This document shows, in pieces, positions 1 to 5,370 of a DNA stretch of 8,139 nucleotides. Each line of letters opens with the position of its first letter. Within the stretch, counting starts at the first letter, position 1. The translations under genes and the position numbers were made by a program. The notes under the pieces were generated by a model, which saw only the letters and a list, made by a program, of their open reading frames with translations, was not told the DNA's origin and ran no database searches. Source of the stretch: Chloroflexota bacterium (GTDB taxonomy: Bacteria; Chloroflexota; Limnocylindria; Limnocylindrales; CSP1-4); contig JAJYDP010000195.1 in NCBI GenBank assembly GCA_021777365.1, positions 1 through 8,139 on the forward strand, in the 5' to 3' direction.

Positions 1-287
1 ATGTGCGACCCGGCCGCGCCCCTCCCCTCGCCCGGGTGCCGCCCCGCATCCGTGCCGGTCGCGCCGGCGCCGTGCGAGATGGACCCGTGGCCGCCCGGGC
101 CGTAGGCGGCACCGGACGCGGGATCGGCCGCTCCGTCGACCACCACGGCCGTCGCGACGGGCGGGACCGGCTTGCGCAGCACGATCCCCAGCTCGCCGGC
201 CTGGACCTCGAGCTCGGCCAGCCCGGAGCGCTCGAGGAGATCCTCGAGCCGGTCGATGAGGGCGAGGAGTTCCTCGGTGGTGGTCAT
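1..287 (-). CDS. accB: AccB, biotin carboxyl carrier protein of acetyl-CoA carboxylase, N-terminal part (runs off left edge)
   Basis: Reading leftwards from an ATG at 287-285 there are 95 codons without a stop to the window edge. The start MTTTEELLALIDRLEDLLER continues with SGLAELEV and then GIVLRKP near residues 36-42. This matches the N-terminal helix and beta-strand of bacterial AccB (E. coli: helix, then SGISELEI, then a VRISR-like strand). Residues from about 43 on are the usual Ala/Gly/Pro-rich linker. The biotinyl domain and its lysine would lie beyond the edge and cannot be seen. A GAGGAG Shine-Dalgarno five bases before the ATG fixes the start. The gene follows fabF after a 145-nt gap. 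In the family, AccB carries carboxyl groups on biotin between AccC and the carboxyltransferase. Its L-x-E-L-E-V and L-R-K-P motifs recur in the lysine-less AccB-like protein at 4375-5370, so the two look like paralogues. Family assignment is firm. Whether this copy has the active lysine is inferred. Confidence 0.85.
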   Translation of the reverse strand, partial: MTTTEELLALIDRLEDLLERSGLAELEVQAGELGIVLRKPVPPVATAVVVDGAADPASGAAYGPGGHGSISHGAGATGTDAGRHPGEGRGAAGSH

Positions 288-306
288 GCCGGCTCCTCGG
301 GCAACC

Positions 307-423
307 CGCGGGCCGCGAGCGCGGCCCGGCGGCGGCACTCCGGCTCGCGGGCCGCGAGCGCGGCCCGATGGCGGCACTCCGGCTCGCGGGCGGCAAGCGG
401 GGCCCAGTAGCGGCACGCGCGGC
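307..423. repeat. 39-bp tandem repeat, two near-identical copies plus one decayed copy, each good copy holding a hairpin
   Basis: Copies run 307-345, 346-384 and 385-423. The first two differ at only two adjacent bases (GC against AT at copy positions 23-24). The third is recognisable at its start (CGCGGGCGGCAAGCGGGGCC) but has drifted. Copies 1 and 2 each contain a perfect 8-bp inverted repeat with a 4-base loop, CGGGCCGC-GAGC-GCGGCCCG, at 309-328 and 348-367. The array fills most of the 145 bases between the fabF stop and the accB start. There is no run of T after the hairpins on either strand, so they are not ordinary intrinsic terminators. Possible roles, all inferred, are slowing RNA polymerase, protecting or cutting the message, or tuning accB output. 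Replication slippage with no function is also possible. Confidence 0.8.
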
Positions 424-432
424 GGGTGGTGC

Positions 433-1698
433 TCATGCGTCGACCCACCGGCGGAGGAGCAGGACGCTGTTCTGGCCCCCGAACCCGAACGCGTTGACCA
501 GTGCCACGTCGAAGGTCCCACGGCGTGCCTCGCCGCGCACCACGTCCATGCCCGCGGCCTCCACGTCCGGATCGTCCAGGTTCAGTGTCGGCGGCACGCA
601 GCCCTCGACCAGGGAGCGGACCGAGACGGCCGCCCCGATCGCGCCCGCCGCTCCGAGCGTGTGGCCGATCGCGCTCTTGGTGGCCGTGATCGGCACGCGG
701 TCGGCACGGTCGCCAAAGAGCGCCCGGAGCCCGCCCAGCTCGGCGCGGTCCCCCTCGGGCGTGCTCGTCGCGTGGGCGCTCACGAAGTCGACGTCACCCG
801 GCTCCATCCCGGCCTTCACGAAGGCACGGCGCGCGGCACGCACCGCACCGCTCGCGCCCGGTGCCGGGAGGGTGAGATGGTACGCATCCGCCGATGCGGC
901 GTAGCCGACGAGCTCGGCCAGGATGCGCGCGCCGCGGGCCCGGGCATGATCCAGGTCCTCCAGCACCAGGGTGGCCGCGCCCTCGGCGACGACGAAGCCG
1001 TCGCGTCCACGATCGAAGGGCCGGCTCGCCGCGGCGGGATCGTCGTTGCGGGTGCTGAGCGCCTTCATGGCCGAGAAGGCCCCGACGATCCCCTCCAGGA
1101 CCGTGGCTTCCGTCCCACCGGCCAGCATCACCTCCGCGTCGCCCCGGCGGATCGACTCGGCCGCCTCGCCGATGGCATGGCCGCCGCTGGCGCACGCGCT
1201 GATGGTGGCCATGCTGGGGCCGCGCGCGCCAAGGACCAGGCCGACCTGCCCGGCCGTCATGTTGGCGATCGCCATGGGGACGAAGAAGGGGCTGAGCCGG
1301 TCCGGGCCGCGCTCCACGTAGGTCCGGATCTCGTCGAAGATCGTGGCCGCCCCGCCGAATCCGGTGCCCACGAACGCGCCGGTGGCATCCGCGAGGGGCC
1401 CCTCGAGCCGCTCCGGGAGCCCGGCGTCGGCGAGCGCCTCCTGCGTGGCAAGGAGCGAGAGCTGCGTGGCCCGGTCCGTGCGGCGGAGCGCCTTGCGGTC
1501 CAGGACGCGCGTGGGGTCGGCGTCCAGTGCCTCCCCGGCGATCCGGCTCTCCAGGCGCGAGGCGTCGAAGGAGGCGATGGGGCGGATCCCGGACTCGCCC
1601 GCGAGGAGCCGGCCCCAGGTCGCGGGCAGGTCGGCGCCCAGCGGCGTCACGGCACCGAGGCCGGTCACCACCACGCGGCGGGGTTCGGTCGACGTCAC
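433..1698 (-). CDS. fabF: FabF, beta-ketoacyl-ACP synthase II
   Basis: A 421-residue ketosynthase of the thiolase fold, close to the usual 410-415 for FabF. It condenses malonyl-ACP with a growing acyl-ACP in fatty acid elongation, in the cytoplasm. The N-terminus RRVVVTGLGAVTPLG is typical. The nucleophile is Cys169 in ATISACASGGHAIG, the catalytic histidines are His309 in AHATSTPEGD and His346 in KSAIGHTLGAAGA, and the conserved lysine is Lys341. All four sit exactly six residues after their E. coli FabF counterparts (163, 303, 340, 335). The C-terminal NAFGFGGQNSVLL motif is intact. The Cys-His-His triad and length fit FabF rather than FabH. The start is a GTG at 1698-1696 that overlaps the stop of the phosphoesterase as GTGA. 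No strong Shine-Dalgarno is seen there, which fits translational coupling. The open frame continues upstream through the phosphoesterase gene, but no homology supports a longer protein. Confidence 0.96.
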   Translation of the reverse strand: MTSTEPRRVVVTGLGAVTPLGADLPATWGRLLAGESGIRPIASFDASRLESRIAGEALDADPTRVLDRKALRRTDRATQLSLLATQEALADAGLPERLEGPLADATGAFVGTGFGGAATIFDEIRTYVERGPDRLSPFFVPMAIANMTAGQVGLVLGARGPSMATISACASGGHAIGEAAESIRRGDAEVMLAGGTEATVLEGIVGAFSAMKALSTRNDDPAAASRPFDRGRDGFVVAEGAATLVLEDLDHARARGARILAELVGYAASADAYHLTLPAPGASGAVRAARRAFVKAGMEPGDVDFVSAHATSTPEGDRAELGGLRALFGDRADRVPITATKSAIGHTLGAAGAIGAAVSVRSLVEGCVPPTLNLDDPDVEAAGMDVVRGEARRGTFDVALVNAFGFGGQNSVLLLRRWVDA

Positions 1699-2438
1699 CG
1701 GACGTAGCGCCCCGTCCGGACCGTGGCGGCGCGATAGACGTCGCCGGCCAGGGCGCGCCGCGAGAGCTCGTCGCTCACCAGCTGCGTGTCGTAGGCGGAG
1801 CGGCGCAGGTCCGTCCGCACCTCGTCGCCGTCGATCTCCAGCAGCGCCCAGGCCGCCGCCGGGTCCCCGTCGAAGGCATAGCCGCAGGAGCCCGGGTTCA
1901 CGATCTGCTTCCAGCCGAGGTCCCGCACGTCGGCGATGTGCGTGTGGCCGCAGGTCACGATGCGGGCGTCGGTGCGGGCCATCCGCTCGACGATCGTGGT
2001 GACGTCGACGTCCGTGCCCATCCCCGAGGTCTGGCTGCCGGGCGAGGCGTGACAGGCGAGCACCAGCGTCTCGTCCACGCGCACCCGTCGCTCGGCCGGC
2101 AGGCGCCGCAGCCAGTCGAGCCGCTCGTCCCCCAGCTCGTCGTGCGCCCACTCGGCGGCCACCACGTTCACCCGGGGGACCTCGTCGAACCAGGGGAACG
2201 CGCCGGCCATGTCCAGGTCGGCGGCCGCCACGTCCGTGTTGCCCTGGATGACGATCGCGCCCTGCGCCTCCAGCTCGCGAACCCGGTCGACCGCCTCGCA
2301 CGGGCGGGGGCCGTTGAGGACGTAGTCGCCCAGGAAGACGACCAGGTCCGGCGCCTCGCGACGCACGTCGACCAGCGCCGCGTCGAGGGCGGTCGCGTTG
2401 CCGTGGATGTCGGAGAGGAGGGCGATGCGATAGGTCAT
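1695..2438 (-). CDS. Metallophosphoesterase, YfcE/MJ0936-like calcineurin-type phosphodiesterase
   Basis: A 247-residue protein with the full set of dimetal phosphoesterase motifs: Asp10 and His12 in LLSDIHGNATAL, Asp38 in FLGDYV, Asn67 in GNTD, His130 in CHASPGS, and His165 and His167 in CGHTHIAD, followed by NPGSCG. This is the calcineurin-like fold of the YfcE/MJ0936 group, whose tested members hydrolyse phosphodiesters with Mn or similar metals. The fourth motif is GNTD, not the GNHD of classical members, a variation seen in this subgroup. No signal peptide or membrane segment is seen, so it is probably cytoplasmic. It lies between fabZ and fabF and overlaps fabF by 4 nt, so it is co-translated with a fatty-acid gene. 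No known step of fatty-acid synthesis calls for it. Its substrate cannot be told from sequence. ACP phosphopantetheine or a nucleotide are guesses only. Confidence 0.9.
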   Translation of the reverse strand: MTYRIALLSDIHGNATALDAALVDVRREAPDLVVFLGDYVLNGPRPCEAVDRVRELEAQGAIVIQGNTDVAAADLDMAGAFPWFDEVPRVNVVAAEWAHDELGDERLDWLRRLPAERRVRVDETLVLACHASPGSQTSGMGTDVDVTTIVERMARTDARIVTCGHTHIADVRDLGWKQIVNPGSCGYAFDGDPAAAWALLEIDGDEVRTDLRRSAYDTQLVSDELSRRALAGDVYRAATVRTGRYVR

Positions 2439-2526
2439 GGCTGCCTCGTGATGGAAGGCCGCGGGCGGGCGTGCCCCGCGGCCGGCGTGCCGGGAGCGGC
2501 GGGGTGTGCCACGGCCGGAACGGCGC
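2439..2526 (-). other. Short intergenic gap between fabZ and phosphoesterase gene with an imperfect GC hairpin
   Basis: These 88 bases separate two genes of an otherwise tightly packed operon. An inverted repeat, CCCCGC (2474-2479) with GCGGGG (2499-2504), encloses a second one, CCGGC (2482-2486) with GCCGG (2489-2493). There is no T-tract on either strand, so it is not a canonical intrinsic terminator. No promoter could be recognised. A GAGG just before the phosphoesterase ATG is a modest ribosome binding site. Confidence 0.35.
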
Positions 2527-2982
2527 TCACCGGAGCGTGCCCGGCGGCGGGATGATGAACGAGAGGAGCGCCTCGCAGGCGACCTCGCCGTCGACGGTGG
2601 CGACCGCGCGGCCCTTCCCGAACCGCCGGCCGAGCTTCTCCATGGTGATCTCCAGGCGCAGCGTGTCGCCGGGGACCACGATCCGCCGGAACCGGCACTC
2701 CTCGATGCTGGCGAAGAGGCCCATCGTGTCGCCGAAGCCGGGCTGCTTCGCGACGTAGACGGCCATCGTCTGGGCCAGCGCCTCCACCTGGAGCACGCCC
2801 GGCATCACCGGCTGCCCGGGGAAGTGGCCCTGGAAGAACCACTCCGTGGCGGTGACGCCCTTCTCACCGACGATCCGCTGGTGGTCTGGGTCGTACTCCA
2901 CGATCCGGTCGACGAGCAGGAACGGCCAGCGATGAGGGATCAGGGCCTGGATCTCGCGGGTGGTCAGCACGGTGGTCGACAT
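2527..2982 (-). CDS. fabZ: FabZ, 3-hydroxyacyl-ACP dehydratase
   Basis: A 151-residue single hot-dog domain, the usual FabZ length. It removes water from (3R)-hydroxyacyl-ACP to give trans-2-enoyl-ACP in the elongation cycle. The diagnostic segments are IPHRWPFLLVDRI near residues 15-27 and GHFPGQPVMPGVLQVEALAQ at 52-71. Catalytic His53 and Glu67 correspond to His49 and Glu63 of E. coli FabZ. The tail segment FRRIVVPGDTLRLEI is also typical. The histidine-first arrangement and lack of a FabA-type extension favour FabZ over FabA. A GGGAGG Shine-Dalgarno lies five bases before the ATG at 2982-2980, and the gene follows accC after 27 nt. Placing the dehydratase directly after the carboxylase genes puts malonyl-CoA supply and elongation under one message. 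Confidence 0.97.
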   Translation of the reverse strand: MSTTVLTTREIQALIPHRWPFLLVDRIVEYDPDHQRIVGEKGVTATEWFFQGHFPGQPVMPGVLQVEALAQTMAVYVAKQPGFGDTMGLFASIEECRFRRIVVPGDTLRLEITMEKLGRRFGKGRAVATVDGEVACEALLSFIIPPPGTLR

Positions 2983-2986
2983 CCGT

Positions 2987-2992
2987 CCCTCC
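2987..2992 (-). promoter_or_regulatory. Ribosome binding site of fabZ
   Basis: On the minus strand GGGAGGGACGG precedes the fabZ ATG. It is one of the clearest Shine-Dalgarno sequences in the window and marks an independent translation start, unlike the coupled junctions upstream of it. Confidence 0.6.
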
Positions 2993-3009
2993 CGATCAAG
3001 CGGCGCGCG

Positions 3010-4374
3010 TCAGTCGCGGGCCGCGGCGACGAACGCCGCCGGGCCGACCCGGTCGAGGAGGTTGGTGGTGAACCCGCCCTCCAGGAAGACCGGATGCGAC
3101 AGGATCGCACGATGGAATGCCACGGTGGTCTCGAGGCCCTCGATGCGCAGCTCCGCCAGCGCCGTGCGCGCCCGCGCGATGGCGGTGGCGCGGTCGGGGC
3201 CGTGCACGATCAGCTTGCCGAGGAGCGAGTCGTAGTAGGGCGGCACCTCGTACCCGCGGTAGATGTGGCTGTCCATGCGGACGCCGGGACCGCCGGGTGC
3301 CTGGAAGTCCTCGATGGTGCCCGCCTGCGGCCGGAAGTCGTGCCCGACGTCCTCGGCCGTGATGCGGAACTCGATGGCGTGCCCGCGCAGGTCCACGTCC
3401 GCCTGCCTGTACCCGAGCGGCTCGCCGGCCGCGATCCGGATCTGCTCCGCCACCATGTCGATCCCGGTGAGCATCTCGGTGACCGGGTGCTCCACCTGGA
3501 TCCGGCAGTTGATCTCGATGAAGTAGTAGTTGCCCTCTCCGTCGACCAGGAACTCGAGGGTGCCCACGTTCTCGTAGCCGGCGGCCACGATGGCCTGGAC
3601 CGCCGACTCGCACAGGTGGCGCCGGCTCTCGGGGCCCAGCGCCGGGGTGGGCGCCTCCTCGATCAGCTTCTGGTGGCGCCGCTGCACCGAGCAGTCGCGC
3701 TCGCCCAGGTGGACGCCGTTGCCGTAGCGGTCCACGACCACCTGGACCTCGACGTGGCGGTTCTCCTCCAGCCACTTCTCGAGGTAGAGCGAGTCGTCGC
3801 CGAACGCGGCACGGGCCTCCGAGCGGCAGATGGTGAGCGCCTGCTCGAGCTCGCGGGGCGAGCGCACCATGCGCATCCCCTTGCCGCCGCCGCCGGCGGA
3901 GGGCTTGACGAGCACCGGGTAGCCGACCCGCTCCGCCTCCTCGAGCGCGTGCGCGTCGTCGCGGATGAGGCCGGAGCCGGGGATGGTGGGCAGCCCGTGC
4001 TCGGCCAGGAGGCGCCGCGTGGCGGCCTTGGAGGCGAAGCGCTCCAGGACCTCGGCGGAGGGGCCGATGAAGGTGAGACCGTGGGCGCGGACCATCTCGG
4101 CGAACGCGTCGTCCTCCGAGAGGAACCCGTAGCCGGGGTGGATCGCGTCGCAGCCGGTGACGATGGCGGCCGAGATGATCGAGGCCGCCGAGAGATAGCT
4201 GCGCTTCGCGTCGGCGGGACCGATGCAGATCGCCTCGTCGGCCTGCTGGACCGCGAGCGTGTCGATGTCGGCCTCGCTGTACGCCACCACAGCCGGCACA
4301 CCGAGCTGGCGGCAGGCGCGCAGGACGCGCAGGGCGATCTCGCCGCGATTGGCGATGAGGATCTTGCCGAACAC
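3010..4374 (-). CDS. accC: AccC, biotin carboxylase subunit of acetyl-CoA carboxylase
   Basis: A 454-residue ATP-grasp biotin carboxylase, close to the 449 of E. coli AccC. It uses ATP and bicarbonate to carboxylate the biotin on AccB. The N-terminal domain begins MFGKILIANRGEIALRVLRA, with AIHPGYGFLSE near residues 78-87. ATP-binding residues are Lys116, Lys157 and the glycine loop SAGGGGKGMR at 159-168. Further active-site residues are His207 and Glu209 in RHVEVQ, Lys236 in QKLIEEAP, Glu274, Glu287, Asn289, Arg291 and Glu295 in FIEINCRIQVEHPVTEM, and Arg337. The usual Thr in IEMNTRIQVEHP is Cys290 here, and the usual Cys in FECRINAED is Phe336; neither is catalytic. There is no C-terminal biotinyl domain, so the enzyme needs a separate carrier. 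The start is GTG at 4374-4372, directly after the TGA of the accB-like gene, with GGAGG eight bases upstream. All catalytic residues seen are intact. Confidence 0.97.
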   Translation of the reverse strand: MFGKILIANRGEIALRVLRACRQLGVPAVVAYSEADIDTLAVQQADEAICIGPADAKRSYLSAASIISAAIVTGCDAIHPGYGFLSEDDAFAEMVRAHGLTFIGPSAEVLERFASKAATRRLLAEHGLPTIPGSGLIRDDAHALEEAERVGYPVLVKPSAGGGGKGMRMVRSPRELEQALTICRSEARAAFGDDSLYLEKWLEENRHVEVQVVVDRYGNGVHLGERDCSVQRRHQKLIEEAPTPALGPESRRHLCESAVQAIVAAGYENVGTLEFLVDGEGNYYFIEINCRIQVEHPVTEMLTGIDMVAEQIRIAAGEPLGYRQADVDLRGHAIEFRITAEDVGHDFRPQAGTIEDFQAPGGPGVRMDSHIYRGYEVPPYYDSLLGKLIVHGPDRATAIARARTALAELRIEGLETTVAFHRAILSHPVFLEGGFTTNLLDRVGPAAFVAAARD

Positions 4375-5370
4375 TCAGGCGACCTCCGGAGCCGGTGCGG
4401 GGGCGGCTGCTCCGGAACCGGCGACCGACGGTGCGGTGCCCGCCGACGCTCCGACGCCCGCCGGTGCCCCGGCGTCCGCCGGAGCCCCGAGGTCCGGTGC
4501 CGGCCCGGGCAGGTCCAGGTGGATCAGCGGCTGGCCGTACTCGACCGCCTCGCCCGACTGCGCGAGCAGGCGGCCGATGAACCCGTCGACCGGGGCCAGG
4601 ACCTCCTGGCGAACCCCCAGGCAGTCCACGTAGCCGATCACGTCCCCGCTCTGCGCGCGACGCCCCGTCGTCCAGCCCTCGCGGGGGACGAAGTAGCCGA
4701 CGGCGGGCGACGTGGCGACGGCAGGCTTGGCCGAAGCGCCCGAACCTGCGCCCGCCGCACGGGACTCCGGGCCTGCTCCCGCGGCCGCACCCGCGGACGC
4801 ACCCGCCGAGGCGGCCGCGCCGGGCGCGATGTCCAGGAACCCACCCTGCGTCACCCGTGGGTCGCGCTCTGCACCCGGTCGGGTGACGTCGGCCGACTGG
4901 GCGCCCTCGGCGCGGGTGCCTTCGGCCGGCGCCCGGCGATCCTGCGCGGAAGCCGCTCCCGGCACGGACGCCGTGCGGGCGCCCCTTGCCGTGCTCCCTG
5001 GGACGGTCCCACCGGCGCGATGCGCGCCACCCCCGGACGTGGCCGTGGCCGATCCCGCGACGCGTCGCTCGTACGGTTTGCGCAGCCTGATCCGCCACGC
5101 GTCGGTCCGCACCTCGAGCTCGCCCAGGTCGCTCGCGTCCAGCCGCGCGACCAGCGCCGGCAGGAGGTCGTCCGCCAGCCGGCGGATGGCCTCGGGTGCT
5201 CCGGACACGGATTCCGGGGTCGCGGGCGGGGTGATGGCGTCGGCCTGGCCGACCCCCTCGACCGTCGCGGTGCCCGGCACCGCGGGGTCGGCAGAGCCTC
5301 GCGTCGCGGTCCACGGCGCCGCCGGGTCGGCGTCGGGCACGGTCCCTGCCGCCCGCTCCTCCGCGCTCAC
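4375..5370 (-). CDS. AccB-like protein with a degenerate biotinyl domain lacking the biotinylation lysine (BADC-like)
   Basis: A 331-residue protein, about twice the length of usual AccB. Residues 62-100 (IRRLADDLLPALVARL, then DLGELEV and IRLRKPYER) match the AccB N-terminal region. Residues 103-220 are an Ala/Gly/Ser/Pro-rich linker. Residues 221-288 form a biotinyl/lipoyl-type domain starting SPAVGYF, with GDVIGYVDCLGVRQEV, PVDGFIGRLL and GEAVEYGQPLIHLD. Where AccB has E-A-M-K-M it has Asp249-Cys250-Leu251-Gly252-Val253, so Gly252 (codon 4617-4615) replaces the biotinylated lysine. The only two lysines in the protein, 98 and 215, are outside the domain. The N-terminal part of the fold is also shorter than in E. 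coli AccB. A low-complexity tail of about 43 residues follows. The gene sits between accDA and accC at the usual accB site, starting at GTG 5370-5368. It cannot carry biotin in the known way. By analogy with plant BADC proteins it may be a structural or inhibitory partner of ACC; that is inference. Confidence 0.85.
   Translation of the reverse strand: MSAEERAAGTVPDADPAAPWTATRGSADPAVPGTATVEGVGQADAITPPATPESVSGAPEAIRRLADDLLPALVARLDASDLGELEVRTDAWRIRLRKPYERRVAGSATATSGGGAHRAGGTVPGSTARGARTASVPGAASAQDRRAPAEGTRAEGAQSADVTRPGAERDPRVTQGGFLDIAPGAAASAGASAGAAAGAGPESRAAGAGSGASAKPAVATSPAVGYFVPREGWTTGRRAQSGDVIGYVDCLGVRQEVLAPVDGFIGRLLAQSGEAVEYGQPLIHLDLPGPAPDLGAPADAGAPAGVGASAGTAPSVAGSGAAAPAPAPEVA
4383..4387 (-). 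promoter_or_regulatory. Ribosome binding site deciding the GTG start of accC
   Basis: GGAGG on the minus strand, eight bases before GTG 4374-4372 and inside the last codons of the accB-like gene. The stop TGA abuts the GTG. Spacing and the correct N-terminus of AccC support this start. Confidence 0.65.

Noticed and set aside
3..410. Plus-strand open frame with a 13-residue repeated peptide
   Set aside because: It runs antisense to the start of accB and through the intergenic repeats. The repeat peptide simply reflects a 39-bp DNA repeat (a multiple of three). No homology or ribosome binding site is seen.
307..423. CRISPR array
   Set aside because: The 39-bp units are directly adjacent with no unique spacers, there are only two good copies, and no cas genes are nearby.
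433..2301. FabF with an N-terminal extension of about 200 residues
   Set aside because: The extension overlaps the phosphoesterase gene in a different frame and reads as low-complexity Arg/Gly-rich sequence. The GTG at 1698 gives a FabF of normal length with catalytic residues at the expected spacing.
2474..2504. Intrinsic transcription terminator after fabZ
   Set aside because: The inverted repeat is imperfect and has no T-tract on either strand. In sequence this GC-rich such pairings arise easily by chance.
4600..4640. Frameshift or sequencing error hiding an M-K-M biotinylation motif in the AccB-like gene
   Set aside because: The frame is continuous with correct domain motifs on both sides of D-C-L-G-V, and the alignment to AccB needs no gap at that point, so a compensating double frameshift is unlikely.
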